Shown here piece after piece: positions 6,993 through 15,752 of a stretch of DNA of 49,652 nt; position 1 is the first letter of the stretch, and each line of letters starts with the position of its first letter. The stretch covers positions 1 to 49,652 of the forward strand of contig CAYJEW010000010.1 in the NCBI GenBank assembly GCA_964369525.1. Direction: 5' to 3'. Made by a program: the position numbers and the translations under genes. The notes beneath the pieces are model-generated. The model saw only the letters and a list, made by a program, of their open reading frames with translations. It had not been told where the DNA came from and made no database searches. The DNA is from JAAYCI01 sp964369525. Its GTDB lineage: Bacteria > Bacillota > Clostridia > Oscillospirales > Ruminococcaceae.

Positions 6993-8279
6993 TTACCCTT
7001 TGCTGTTGTTTTCGGCAGACACTGTTACATATGCACTGCGTGGCTCCTGTAGCATATCGTGCAGGCCCTGCTCTACATCTTGCAGTGTAACGGCGGCTAT
7101 CATGTCTACCTCTTGTGCCGGTGTACGGCCGCGGAAGTAGCTGGACGACAGTGTGGAGGCTACCCTGTTTACATTTTCTAAATCCGAAATAGCGTCGCCA
7201 TAAAGCATTTTTTTACAGGTTTCAAACTGCTGCTCGTCTATGCCCTGCTTGCGCCTTAGCGCTATCTCTTCCAGTACAGCTTCGCGTACAAGGTGTGGCG
7301 AGTGGCTCTCGCCCGACACAATAAACTGCAGGCACTGCTCGTAGCAGCCAAACTCGGCGCCAAAGCCGGGTTGTACCAGCCCATCGTCGTAAAGGCGGCG
7401 ATAAAGCGTGCTGGTGTCGCCAAAAAGAAGCTCGCACAAAAGGCCGCTTACTACTTCGGTTTTCAGGGTGCTTTGAAATACCGGGGATTCTTTAAAGCCT
7501 ACGGCAAACAGCGGCATAGCTACCGACATGTTTAGGTGTTTTTCTTTTTGTGCTATCTGCGGCGGCTCTTTTGGAAAACAGCGTTCAATTGATACACCGC
7601 GCTGTGAGGACAGGTTTGCACGCTCTACCGCTTGCAGTACATCGTCCATGGTGATATTGCCTGCGGCACATATTGCCATGTTTGACGGGGTGTAGAACAC
7701 ATTGGTGCAACTATACAGCACCTGCGGTGTAATTTGCGCTATCGACTCGGCCGTGCCGACAATGTCTTGGCGTATAGGGTGCTCGTGGTACAGGCACTCA
7801 AACAAAGCAAACAGGCTACGGATTTCGGGGTGGTCGTTATACATGCTAATCTCTTGGCCAATAATACCCTGCTCTTTTGCCACCGTTTGCTCGGTGAAAA
7901 ACGGGCGGCCAACAAACGAAAGGAGGATGTCGAGATTTTTGGCCAGCATGTTTGCGGCTGTGAATATGTAGCTTGTACGGTCAAAGCCTGTGTAAGCGTT
8001 TGCAACGGCGCCTGTTTCGCCAAAAAGGGTGAAGGCGTCTACCCCGTCTTCGTTTTCGAACATTTTATGCTCCAAAAAGTGGGCAAGGCCAGCGGGCAAA
8101 GAAATCTTCTTGCCGTTTTGCATAAATGCGCTATCAATAGAGCCAAAACGGGTGGCATATATAACGTGGGCGGCGCCGTAGCCCGGCATTGTGTGCACAC
8201 GTATGGCAAGGCCATTCGGCAGTATTTTTTCTTCAAACTGTAGCGCCGCTTTTGCGGCAGGTGGCAGGTATGTATTCAT
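6993..8279 (-). CDS. M16-family zinc peptidase (YmfH-like, catalytic partner)
   Basis: The 428-aa protein has the inverted zinc motif HxxEH in HFLEHKMFE near residue 66 and a downstream glutamate region (FECLYHEHPIRQDIVGT), as in insulinase/pitrilysin-type peptidases. The C-terminal half is the second M16 domain. It follows a gene for a related protein lacking the zinc motif, the usual YmfF/YmfH pair of Firmicutes, which probably form a heterodimer. The substrate is unknown, and no signal peptide is visible, so it is probably cytoplasmic. Confidence 0.9.
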   Translation of the reverse strand: MNTYLPPAAKAALQFEEKILPNGLAIRVHTMPGYGAAHVIYATRFGSIDSAFMQNGKKISLPAGLAHFLEHKMFENEDGVDAFTLFGETGAVANAYTGFDRTSYIFTAANMLAKNLDILLSFVGRPFFTEQTVAKEQGIIGQEISMYNDHPEIRSLFALFECLYHEHPIRQDIVGTAESIAQITPQVLYSCTNVFYTPSNMAICAAGNITMDDVLQAVERANLSSQRGVSIERCFPKEPPQIAQKEKHLNMSVAMPLFAVGFKESPVFQSTLKTEVVSGLLCELLFGDTSTLYRRLYDDGLVQPGFGAEFGCYEQCLQFIVSGESHSPHLVREAVLEEIALRRKQGIDEQQFETCKKMLYGDAISDLENVNRVASTLSSSYFRGRTPAQEVDMIAAVTLQDVEQGLHDMLQEPRSAYVTVSAENNSKG

Positions 8280-8331
8280 TATGGGTGTGTGCCCTCGTTT
8301 CTAAATAATATAACAGCGGTGCGCCCTGTAA

Positions 8332-9588
8332 CTATTTTTCGGTGATGCGATACTCTACCGCTGGTTTGTACTGTGCAAGCGCGGCTTGTATCTCGTGTGG
8401 CTGTACGCTGTCCATGGTTTGCATCATCTCGTCCAGCGTACGGCTTGTGCCTTTTAGCCATTCGGTAAACGCCCAGCTCATAAGTGCGTCTGGGCTGTCT
8501 TTCGCAGTGGAGAATGCGCTACGCAGGTAGCGTTTGGCGGCCAGCAGTTCATCTTCGGTGGGGGGCGTTGCTTGCAAAAGGTTTAGCTGGTGTAGTATAG
8601 CGTTTGAGGCTTTGTCTGCCATGCTATGTTCTACACCGGAATCTATGGAAAGCACCCCTCCAAAGTAGGCGTAGGACGAGGCACAGTAGTAGCACAGGCT
8701 TTCTTTTTCGCGCACGTTCATAAAAAGGCGGCTGGTGGGCAGGCCACCGTATATTGCGCTGGCAAGCCGCATTACCACCTCGCCGTGGGCGTTGGCACGG
8801 GCGCCTGAAGTGCACAAAATACATAGCTTGCCCTGCTCGGCCTGCATTGGTTCTGAAAAAAGCTCAGATTTGGCAAGCGGCTCTATGGGGGGTGCGTCGG
8901 CCAGCGGCTGAGGGTTGCGGGTGAGCACAGACGTATGCTGCTGTATGCTTTGGGCCGCGGTTTTGGCCGAAATGCCGCACACCAGCACCTCTATCTGTGC
9001 ATGTTGCAACATGTTTGTATATATTTCGTACAATGATTTTGGGGTGATGTCGTTTATATCTTCAAGGTAGCCTGCCGATTCGATGCCCAAAGGCGAGGTG
9101 CCGTAAAGTTTGCGTCGGGCTTGTCTTACGCAGTAACTGCGTTTATCGTTCATCTCGCTTTTTAGGTATTCGGCTTGTTTTTCTTTTTCTATGGCTACAT
9201 CTTCGGCCGCAAATATGCCGTTTGCAAGTTTTGGGGCAAATAGTAAATTACACAGCAGGTTTATATATTCTTGTGCAAGATTTTCGCCCGCCAGTGCATA
9301 TTCGTTTTTAAGCCCTGCTACCGCCAGCGTTAGCACGCGGTTTGCCCCTACTATGTAGCTTTCGCTTGTAAGCTCGGCGCCGTACAGCGAAAAAAGAAAC
9401 CTTGAAAGGTCTGTGGGGTTTGGAATAGCTTCACAGCGGCGATCTAACACATGAGGTAGAACTGCTCTTGCGGTGGCGAGGGCGCGGTTTGCGGGCAACA
9501 CTAAGTTTACCGCCACCTTGCAGCGCTTAAACTTATCAGCAGGTATTTCTGTGATATATATACCTTGGGCAATCTGTGTTCTATTCAT
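8332..9588 (-). CDS. M16-family peptidase homologue without zinc motif (YmfF-like)
   Basis: The 418-aa protein has the fold-level features of M16 peptidases (conserved FSLYGAEL, SRLFMNVREKESLCYY segments). The position of HxxEH reads HVLDRRCE, so zinc binding and catalysis should be lost. It probably supplies the substrate-holding half of a complex with the YmfH-like protein encoded 52 nt downstream. Start is uncertain: ATG 9588 or the adjacent TTG 9591, both rather far from the AGGAG upstream. Confidence 0.88.
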   Translation of the reverse strand: MNRTQIAQGIYITEIPADKFKRCKVAVNLVLPANRALATARAVLPHVLDRRCEAIPNPTDLSRFLFSLYGAELTSESYIVGANRVLTLAVAGLKNEYALAGENLAQEYINLLCNLLFAPKLANGIFAAEDVAIEKEKQAEYLKSEMNDKRSYCVRQARRKLYGTSPLGIESAGYLEDINDITPKSLYEIYTNMLQHAQIEVLVCGISAKTAAQSIQQHTSVLTRNPQPLADAPPIEPLAKSELFSEPMQAEQGKLCILCTSGARANAHGEVVMRLASAIYGGLPTSRLFMNVREKESLCYYCASSYAYFGGVLSIDSGVEHSMADKASNAILHQLNLLQATPPTEDELLAAKRYLRSAFSTAKDSPDALMSWAFTEWLKGTSRTLDEMMQTMDSVQPHEIQAALAQYKPAVEYRITEK

Positions 9589-9638
9589 CAAAATAAGGTT
9601 TTCTCCTATTATTTATGAGCATTGCTTAAAATATAACT

Positions 9639-9664
9639 GCAAAGCCGCCATACGGCGGCTTTGC
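9639..9664 (-). terminator. Perfect hairpin between the VanY-like gene and the M16 pair
   Basis: An 11-bp perfect stem, GCAAAGCCGCC with GGCGGCTTTGC, has a 4-nt loop. The following minus-strand sequence is only moderately T-rich (TTATATTTT), so it may be a partial terminator for the gene at 9694-10623. Confidence 0.6.
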
Positions 9665-9693
9665 CTAGAGGTTTGAATGTTACAAATTACAGC

Positions 9694-10623
9694 TTAAGAT
9701 GCTGAGCTTCCTGCAACAGCCGATGTGCCGGCGGCGGATTGGGTAGTGCTTTCGGGCAGGACTGCCAGATATTCTTCGAGGCATATGCCTGCTGCGGTGA
9801 TAATTTGCGCGTCTTCCACGCCAACATATCGGAAGTGGTATGGCTGAACTGTAAAGCCTGTGATATGCTCTTTTTCAGAGGAGTAGCGCAGAATAAAGCC
9901 GTAGTCTGCTGCGTTTTCGAGCAGCCATGCAAACTCCGGAGTTTGTGCAAACTCTATGCTTGGAGTGTTTAGCGTGCCTGTAATAAAGTCTACCGCAAGG
10001 CCTGTTTGGTGCTCGGAGTAGCCCGCCACAGGCTCTATGAGGTTAGCAAGGCTTACAGCTTCGGCTTCGCTTTTGCCCTGGCCCATGTACATATCTATCA
10101 TGTATTGATGGTTGTCGTTTTGGGTACCTGTGCCACGATAGCCTGAGTAGACAGCAAGGCTGTTGCCCGAAACTGCGTTGCAGGCATCTACCATTTGGGT
10201 AAGGGAGTCGGCCGCGCGTGCGTCGAAGTGGTGGCCAATAACAGTTACCGGTACGGTGTCTACCGTAAATCCGTCGGGCAGCGGACGTTGGTTGTTAACT
10301 AAAATTAGGTTCCATACGTTGGGGTCGGCCGCAACAGGCCACGAGACGCCCGGCCCGCTTTGAGCCACCGACGACACCGAAGACGGTGCAGAAGATGACA
10401 CCGACGACGCAGGCTCGTCTGAACCAAAAAGGGCACTAAACACCCATATGATGCATACTATAAAAATAATTACGGCCGCCGCAAATGCTGCCAGCAAAAG
10501 AATGCGCTGGCGCTGGCGCTTTTTTCGGCGCTGGGCTCTGGCCTCCATTTTAAGGCGATATTCTTCATCGTTTGCAGTGTTGTTTGTGTAACGTTCATAT
10601 GGCTCGTTTGGCAACTCGCTCAC
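9694..10623 (-). CDS. Membrane-anchored D-Ala-D-Ala carboxypeptidase (M15/VanY-like)
   Basis: The 309-aa protein has a basic cytoplasmic N-terminus, one transmembrane helix (about 41-66), a Ser-rich linker (about 70-95) and an extracellular M15B peptidase domain. The zinc and catalytic motif SEHQTGLAVD (203-212) and the later PYHFRYVG (H263) match VanY/DdcY enzymes, which trim the terminal D-Ala of peptidoglycan stems. Start is GTG at 10623. A consensus promoter lies just upstream, and the gene appears to be its own transcription unit. Confidence 0.9.
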   Translation of the reverse strand: MSELPNEPYERYTNNTANDEEYRLKMEARAQRRKKRQRQRILLLAAFAAAVIIFIVCIIWVFSALFGSDEPASSVSSSAPSSVSSVAQSGPGVSWPVAADPNVWNLILVNNQRPLPDGFTVDTVPVTVIGHHFDARAADSLTQMVDACNAVSGNSLAVYSGYRGTGTQNDNHQYMIDMYMGQGKSEAEAVSLANLIEPVAGYSEHQTGLAVDFITGTLNTPSIEFAQTPEFAWLLENAADYGFILRYSSEKEHITGFTVQPYHFRYVGVEDAQIITAAGICLEEYLAVLPESTTQSAAGTSAVAGSSAS

Positions 10624-10667
10624 CCCACCCCATTATTTTTACTATGCCTACATATATATCAAATTAT

Positions 10668-10696
10668 ATTATATCGTTCTTTGCGGCCGCTGACAA
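10668..10696 (-). promoter_or_regulatory. Promoter of the VanY-like gene
   Basis: Minus strand TTGTCA (10691-10696), 17-nt spacer, TATAAT (10668-10673), about 45 bp upstream of the GTG start. Confidence 0.75.
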
Positions 10697-10854
10697 TACA
10701 ATGCACCGAAATAACACAAATAATCCCCTGCGTGGTACAAGAATTATCTTACAAAGAAATATTATACCCAAAATTTTGGAGGCGATTTAGTTTTTAAAAA
10801 AACGGTCGATATCTATAGTGTGGATTTGCGCCAAATATATAGGAGGGTGTACCT

Positions 10855-11532
10855 ATGGCAATCAGCAGAGTAAGCAACACTCCTATAACAACAATGTTAA
10901 TTAAACCGGCAAATGCTGCCGGCGGCTTGAATGAAAACGCGCCTTTTCAAGCAGTGAATGAAAACGGCAGGTACGACACGGCCGAACTTAGTGCTGGCGC
11001 AAATGGCACAGCGGCAAACGCAAAAGCATATGAAATTGTGCATGAGCCACTTGCAAAGGCAGACCTATCTCACCTTGAAGGGAAATGGGTGGTAACGCTG
11101 TATGCCGATGGCAGAATAGATGACCCTATTGCAGAATACAACCGCTCGCAAGGCAATTATTTTGGTGATGTTTGGCGCGCGGCAATGGGCATGCCAAGCG
11201 GAAATGGTATCTATCAAGATGCAGTTGCAAGCGGCATGTCGCGCGAGCAGGCATGGGAACACCAAAAGCAAATTACAGTTGAGCATTTTAACAGCAGCTT
11301 GGATGAAGCCCTTGCGCTTGCCAATAGGTTCTCGCCGCCAAGCACAAACGCTTACGGAAAACCTGTTGAGTATTTAAACGTATATGACGAAAACGGAAGA
11401 ATAAATTCATCCGCAAAAATAAGCCCAAAGGATTATCAGGAAAACCTGCAAAGCATCATTGACGATATGATAGCTTATTTAGAAACAAGCGAAAGCGCAT
11501 ATCCTAATTTACACAAGGTCCATTTTGGGTAA
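10855..11532 (+). CDS. Protein of unknown function (225 aa)
   Basis: It starts MAISRVSNTPITTMLIK behind a perfect AGGAGG at 8-nt spacing, and a bidirectional terminator follows, so it is very likely expressed on its own. No signal peptide, membrane helix or family motif is recognised. The N-terminal 60 residues look disordered. The middle contains GKWVVTLYADGRIDDPIAEYN and a helical region with QAWEHQKQITVEHFNSSLDEALALA. It is the only plus-strand gene among minus-strand genes from 0 to 31.7 kb. A sequence GTCGATAT at 10804-10811 resembles the flagellar sigma (SigD) -10 element GCCGATAT, but no matching -35 is visible. Confidence 0.8.
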   Translation: MAISRVSNTPITTMLIKPANAAGGLNENAPFQAVNENGRYDTAELSAGANGTAANAKAYEIVHEPLAKADLSHLEGKWVVTLYADGRIDDPIAEYNRSQGNYFGDVWRAAMGMPSGNGIYQDAVASGMSREQAWEHQKQITVEHFNSSLDEALALANRFSPPSTNAYGKPVEYLNVYDENGRINSSAKISPKDYQENLQSIIDDMIAYLETSESAYPNLHKVHFG

Positions 11533-11560
11533 ATGATACACAAAGTGAGCATACTATGCA

Positions 11561-11592
11561 AAAAATGTCACCATGCCAATGGTGACATTTTT
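11561..11592. terminator. Bidirectional terminator between convergent genes
   Basis: The near-perfect inverted repeat AAAAATGTCACCA / TGGTGACATTTTT works on both strands and separates the unknown plus-strand gene from lysC on the minus strand. Confidence 0.85.
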
Positions 11593-11617
11593 ATTTGTAA
11601 TGTTGTTTTGGCAACAA

Positions 11618-12094
11618 TCAGCTTTCTTGGTAGGCGTCGTGCACAGCTTGTACCGCTTTGTCGGCATCGTTTTCGTCTATGATAACCGAGATTTTAATCT
11701 CGCTGGTGGATACCATTTTAATGTTAATGTTTGCCTCGTACAGTGCCTCGAACATGCGGGCCGCAACGCCTGTATGGCTTTGCATACCCGCCCCCACCAC
11801 ACTTACCTTGGCAACATTTGTGGAAACATCTACACTGCTGCCGCCGATTACGGCGAGGTTTTCTTCTATTAGCCCACGAGCAAGCTCTGCATCGCTTAGC
11901 GGCACGGTAAAAATCATGTCTTTATTACCATTGCGGCCGCTGGCCTGCAAGATGATATCTACATTCACCTTTTTTTGCGCTACAATATTGAATATTTTAA
12001 AGGAAATGCCCGGCTTATCGGGAACGTCGAGTATAGAGATTACCGCAACGTTTGTGTCTTTTGCAACACCTTTAATTAGCATACCTTCCTTCAT
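11618..12094 (-). CDS. lysC: Aspartokinase beta subunit from an internal in-frame start
   Basis: Inside lysC a perfect AGGAGG (12100-12105) lies five bases before an in-frame ATG (codon 246, protein MKEGMLIKGV). The 158-aa product would contain only the two ACT domains. In Bacillus subtilis lysC the beta subunit is made from such an internal start. The ribosome site is seen here; use of the start is inferred by analogy. Confidence 0.7.
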   Translation of the reverse strand: MKEGMLIKGVAKDTNVAVISILDVPDKPGISFKIFNIVAQKKVNVDIILQASGRNGNKDMIFTVPLSDAELARGLIEENLAVIGGSSVDVSTNVAKVSVVGAGMQSHTGVAARMFEALYEANINIKMVSTSEIKISVIIDENDADKAVQAVHDAYQES

Positions 12095-12829
12095 GTTGAC
12101 CTCCTCTTTAACAATAGTTCCAGGCTGTGGATTTAGGCTGCTGAGCACCTCTAGCTCTACCCCGTATTTTTTTGCAAGCTCCACGCTACGGTTGTTTAGC
12201 ACCTGCGCGCCCAGCGAGGCAAGCTCTAGCATTTCGTCAAATGATATAACATCTAGCCTTTTGGCGTGGGGTACCAGGCGTGGGTCGGCCACATAAACAC
12301 CGCTTACGTCGGTGTATATCTGGCACCGCTCGGCCTTTAGTGCGGCCGCAATGGCAACGGCGCTTGTGTCGGAGCCGCCACGGCCAAGGGTGGTGATGTC
12401 GCCATTTACGTTTATGCCTTGAAAACCCGCCACAATTACAATTCGGCGTTTTTCTATCTCGCTGGAGATGCGCTCTACGTTAAGGTTGCGTATGCGAGCG
12501 CGGCCATAGGTTCGGCTGGTTTCAAAGCCTGCCTGCCAGCCTGTAAGGCTAACTACGGGATAGCCGAGCTCTGCCAGCGCAAGCGCCAGTAGCGCCATGC
12601 TTTGCTGTTCGCCCGTGGACAAAAGCACATCCATCTCTCTGGTACTTGGGTTTTGGGTTATTTCGCCTGCTTTTTGTATTAAATCGTCGGTAGTGTCACC
12701 CTGAGCCGACACCACCACCGCTACGTCGTGCCCTGCGGCAAAAGTATTGCCCACAATACGTGCCACGTTGAAGATATGCTCGCGGTCTTTAACAGAGCTT
12801 CCTCCAAACTTTTGAACAATTAAAGACAT
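11618..12829 (-). CDS. lysC: Aspartokinase, alpha subunit (full length)
   Basis: The 403-aa enzyme phosphorylates L-aspartate, the first step toward lysine, threonine and methionine. The kinase domain starts with VQKFGGSSV and contains TTLGRGGSDTSAVA and the TDVSGVY segment. Two ACT domains (about 260-403) bind allosteric amino acids. Its length and the internal start described separately match the Bacillus aspartokinase II type (alpha2beta2). It is the last gene after pheB-hom-thrB, 106 nt from thrB, so it may have extra control of its own. Confidence 0.96.
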   Translation of the reverse strand: MSLIVQKFGGSSVKDREHIFNVARIVGNTFAAGHDVAVVVSAQGDTTDDLIQKAGEITQNPSTREMDVLLSTGEQQSMALLALALAELGYPVVSLTGWQAGFETSRTYGRARIRNLNVERISSEIEKRRIVIVAGFQGINVNGDITTLGRGGSDTSAVAIAAALKAERCQIYTDVSGVYVADPRLVPHAKRLDVISFDEMLELASLGAQVLNNRSVELAKKYGVELEVLSSLNPQPGTIVKEEVNMKEGMLIKGVAKDTNVAVISILDVPDKPGISFKIFNIVAQKKVNVDIILQASGRNGNKDMIFTVPLSDAELARGLIEENLAVIGGSSVDVSTNVAKVSVVGAGMQSHTGVAARMFEALYEANINIKMVSTSEIKISVIIDENDADKAVQAVHDAYQES

Positions 12830-12935
12830 TTAATCCCCTCTTTTCCGATATCTAAAGCTATATATGGGCACAACCACACTCACTTTGTGCCAAGCTTGTA
12901 TTTACAAAATTATACATGGGTAGCATTGCGTCCGA

Positions 12936-13850
12936 CTACATGATTTTAACCCCTTCGTTGTCGGCTTCGAGCTGTACAAGTGCAAAACGTCCTTGGTCTT
13001 GCTGTGCATCTTTTGCTTTTTGCAGTGCTTTGCGTGCGTTTTGCCAAAAGCTTTTGTTGCGTTTTTCCACAACCGCAAGCACACTTGGGCCTGCGCCGCT
13101 AACAAACGTGGCCAGCGCCCCCGCTTTGCGTGCTAAAGCAAACACCTCGGCGCCGCCCGGGATAAGCGGCAGGCGGTACTGCTGGTGCAGTGCGTCGTCG
13201 CAGGCGGCCTCTAGCAAATCCAGCCTTCCTTCGCACAGCGCCGCTTGGCACAGCACCGCACGAGAGAGATTAAACACGGCGTCGCCACGGCTGACTGTGG
13301 ACGGCAATGCGGCACGCGCTTTTTCGGTGGATAGGTGGAAATCGGGAATAAATACCCCAAATTCCAGCATAGGTGATATCTCTTTTTTCACGCTGTACAC
13401 CTTGCCATCCTGCATGCAGCTGGCAACAAGACCGCCCAGCAGAGCCGGCGCTACATTGTCGGGATGCCCTTCTATTTTTGCGGCGATAGAGAGAATATCG
13501 GCTTTGGACAGCGGGTGTTTTAGCAGTGCGTTTGCGCCAACCATGCCTGCTACAATACAGGCAGAGGAAGAGCCAAGCCCTCTTGTTAGTGGAATGGGGC
13601 TATGTTGCACAATCGAAAGGCCGCTAAACGGCACACCGCACTGTTTGTATATCGCTTTGGCCGAGCGGTACACAAGATTTTGAGGGCCTGCGGGCAACTG
13701 CATACCATCGGCAGAGGTGATGTGGCAACCATCGGCCTCTTGCATCTCTACAGTATTTGCCATGCTTAGCGCCATACCCAGCGTATCAAACCCTGCGCCT
13801 ATGTTTGCACTGGTGGCCGGCACACGAACCGTTACCTTTGCGTCTATCAT
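12936..13850 (-). CDS. thrB: Homoserine kinase
   Basis: The 304-aa GHMP kinase carries the N-terminal VRVPATSANIGAGFD motif and the ATP-binding PLTRGLGSSSACIVAG glycine/serine loop. It makes O-phosphohomoserine for threonine synthesis. Its ATG overlaps the hom stop codon by one base (TAATG), with AAGGTG upstream, so translation is probably coupled. An upstream in-frame GTG (13859) is less likely. Threonine synthase (thrC) is not in this window. Confidence 0.95.
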   Translation of the reverse strand: MIDAKVTVRVPATSANIGAGFDTLGMALSMANTVEMQEADGCHITSADGMQLPAGPQNLVYRSAKAIYKQCGVPFSGLSIVQHSPIPLTRGLGSSSACIVAGMVGANALLKHPLSKADILSIAAKIEGHPDNVAPALLGGLVASCMQDGKVYSVKKEISPMLEFGVFIPDFHLSTEKARAALPSTVSRGDAVFNLSRAVLCQAALCEGRLDLLEAACDDALHQQYRLPLIPGGAEVFALARKAGALATFVSGAGPSVLAVVEKRNKSFWQNARKALQKAKDAQQDQGRFALVQLEADNEGVKIM

Positions 13851-15064
13851 TATTGCCACACCTTAAGCCATGCAGCAGGCCCATGCCCTTGATCCTCTAA
13901 AGATTGCAGCGTTGCCTGCCACTGCTGTAATGACTGCTGGGTAAGCATTACTGCGCCGCCTGCCTGTGGCACTGCACCCTGCAGTTGCTGTAGTGCCTGC
14001 GCTGCTGCGGCATCTTTTGCCCGCACATAATATGTGGCTGCATTGTAGGTGGGGTACTGCCCTTCAATCGCCTTGGACGGCTGCCAAAACAGGCTACTGT
14101 GTATGCGTGCACCCTCTTTGAGCGCATCTATGGCATCGGCCACCACCGCGCTGGCTGTGGGCAGTTTGCCTGCACCCTTGCCGTAGAACACCACCTCGCC
14201 AAGCATATCGCCATCTATAGATACTGCATTGAACACATCTTCCACCCCTGCAAGGCGGTTAGTGCGTGGTATCATCATTGGCTCTACGCCTATGGTTAAT
14301 TCGCCCTCTTGCGCCTGCTGCGCATATGCTACAAGCTTTATAGCATAACCTGCTGTGGCCGCCGCCTGCATATCGGCCGGAGAGATACTGCGGATACCTC
14401 TGGCTGATACGTTTTGCGGGTGTATATGGCTACCGAATGCAAGCGAGCCTAAAATGGCTATTTTACGGCCGGCGTCGATGCCGTCTACGTCGTAAGAGGG
14501 GTCTATAGTTTCGGCGTAGCCCAGCGCCTGTGCTTCGGCAAGGGCCGACTCAAAGGTGAGGCCACTTTTTTCCATGCGGGTTAACATAAAGTTTGTTGTG
14601 CCGTTTACAATACCGGCTACCGCCGAGATTTGGTTGGCGGCAAGGCACTGGTGCATTGGGGTGATGATGGGTGTACCACCGCCCACGCTGGCCTCGAACA
14701 AAAAGCTGATGCCTTTTTGTTTTGCTGCGGCTAAAAGCTCTGCACCATGGGTGGCAACCAGCTCTTTGTTGCTGGTAACAACGTGCTTGCCCGCGTTTAG
14801 CGCGCGGCTTACATAGTCGTATGCCGGAGTTAAGCCGCCGATGGTTTCTACCACTATATCTACCGAGCTATCCGCTAAGATAGGCTCTATACTATTCACA
14901 AAAACATCTGCATTTGGGTGAGAGGAAAAGTCTCGCACGTCGCAAATATAACCCACGCTAAGCTTTTCGCCCAAGCGGCGAGCAACGCCTGCTTCGTTGC
15001 GCTGCAACACCTCCAGCACGCCGCTGCCCACCGTTCCAAACCCTAAAATTGCAAGCTTGGCCAT
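13850..15064 (-). CDS. hom: Homoserine dehydrogenase
   Basis: The 404-aa protein begins with a Rossmann nucleotide-binding motif, AILGFGTVGSGV, and has the catalytic-domain segment VNGTTNFMLTRM and the GYAETIDPSYDVDGIDAGRK signature. It reduces aspartate semialdehyde to homoserine. The C-terminal 75 residues occupy the place of the ACT domain of Gram-positive enzymes but look divergent and Gln-rich. The ribosome site is AAAGGGGG, and it lies 12 nt after the ACT gene. Confidence 0.95.
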   Translation of the reverse strand: MAKLAILGFGTVGSGVLEVLQRNEAGVARRLGEKLSVGYICDVRDFSSHPNADVFVNSIEPILADSSVDIVVETIGGLTPAYDYVSRALNAGKHVVTSNKELVATHGAELLAAAKQKGISFLFEASVGGGTPIITPMHQCLAANQISAVAGIVNGTTNFMLTRMEKSGLTFESALAEAQALGYAETIDPSYDVDGIDAGRKIAILGSLAFGSHIHPQNVSARGIRSISPADMQAAATAGYAIKLVAYAQQAQEGELTIGVEPMMIPRTNRLAGVEDVFNAVSIDGDMLGEVVFYGKGAGKLPTASAVVADAIDALKEGARIHSSLFWQPSKAIEGQYPTYNAATYYVRAKDAAAAQALQQLQGAVPQAGGAVMLTQQSLQQWQATLQSLEDQGHGPAAWLKVWQ

Positions 15065-15076
15065 TTTTTGCCCCCT

Positions 15077-15523
15077 TTATTGGTTGTGGTGTACACTCAC
15101 CACGGTTTTTTGTTTTTTCAATCTTTCCACAAGCTCTTCAAGGCTTTGGTGCATACCTTCGGTGCGCACCGTTACCGCCACGGTGGCTGCACCGTTTTCG
15201 GGAATACTTTGGTTTATAGTAACAACACCAGCGCCCGCCTGTGATATACCTGCAAGCAGACTTTGTAACGCGCCTGTTTGGTCTAATAAGCGCGCTGTAA
15301 TGGTTAAGGTTTGGCGCTCATTATCCGAATAGAACACGCAGTCTTTATACTTATAAAAAGCGCTGCGGCTAACCCCTGCCATGGCAGAGGCCTTGGACAC
15401 ATTCTTTGCCTGTCCGCCTGCCAGCAGTTCTTTGGCACGCAAAACCTTAATAAAAACATCGGGTAGCACCGACGCCTCGACCAAAAGGTATACCTTTTTA
15501 TTATTTTTATCCATTTTTTCCAT
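15077..15523 (-). CDS. ACT-domain protein of the PheB/UPF0735 family
   Basis: The 148-aa protein has an N-terminal segment with a possible helix-turn-helix (VSKASAMAGVSRSAFYKYKDCVF) and a C-terminal ACT domain (about 72-146, LTITARLLDQTGALQSLLAGI). PheB-like proteins commonly precede hom or phenylalanine genes and may sense an amino acid; no enzymatic role is proven from sequence. As first gene of the hom-thrB-lysC unit it is a natural candidate for a regulator, perhaps of the palindrome at its own promoter. Start could also be the internal ATG three codons later. Confidence 0.88.
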   Translation of the reverse strand: MEKMDKNNKKVYLLVEASVLPDVFIKVLRAKELLAGGQAKNVSKASAMAGVSRSAFYKYKDCVFYSDNERQTLTITARLLDQTGALQSLLAGISQAGAGVVTINQSIPENGAATVAVTVRTEGMHQSLEELVERLKKQKTVVSVHHNQ

Positions 15524-15573
15524 AAAGCAAAAACACTCCGTTTAACAAAATAACGTCCACAGATGTGCCTGAC

Positions 15574-15593
15574 TCGCAAACAGTTGTTTGCGA
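15574..15593. promoter_or_regulatory. Perfect 20-bp palindrome at the expected transcription start (operator candidate)
   Basis: Half-sites TCGCAAACA and TGTTTGCGA are separated by 2 bp. The palindrome lies directly downstream of the -10 box of the threonine operon promoter, the typical place for a repressor operator. The protein that binds it is not identified. Confidence 0.7.
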
Positions 15594-15600
15594 TATAGGT

Positions 15601-15629
15601 ACTATATCATACTTGGGGTTAACTTACAA
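15601..15629 (-). promoter_or_regulatory. Promoter of the pheB-hom-thrB-lysC operon
   Basis: Minus strand TTGTAA (15624-15629), 17-nt spacer, TATAGT (15601-15606), with TGA just before the -10 (extended -10). Confidence 0.75.
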
Positions 15630-15631
15630 GC

Positions 15632-15668
15632 AAAAAAAATCCGCCGTCCGCAGGTGCGTTTGGCGGCT
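15632..15668 (-). terminator. Terminator downstream of cca
   Basis: Minus strand CCGCC / GGCGG outer stem with an inner CGCA / TGCG stem, followed by eight T. It separates cca from the threonine operon promoter. Confidence 0.8.
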
Positions 15669-15752
15669 TTACTATGTGGTGTAATTTTTACGGTATCTTA
15701 GGTTAGTGAACATTGATGCCGACAGGTGGAAAAAGGGAAAATTACTTTCGGC

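Noticed and set aside
12916..13683. 255-codon plus-strand frame opposite thrB
   Set aside because: It is the mirror of a well-supported homoserine kinase gene, Ser/Ala/Cys-rich in composition, with no ribosome site.
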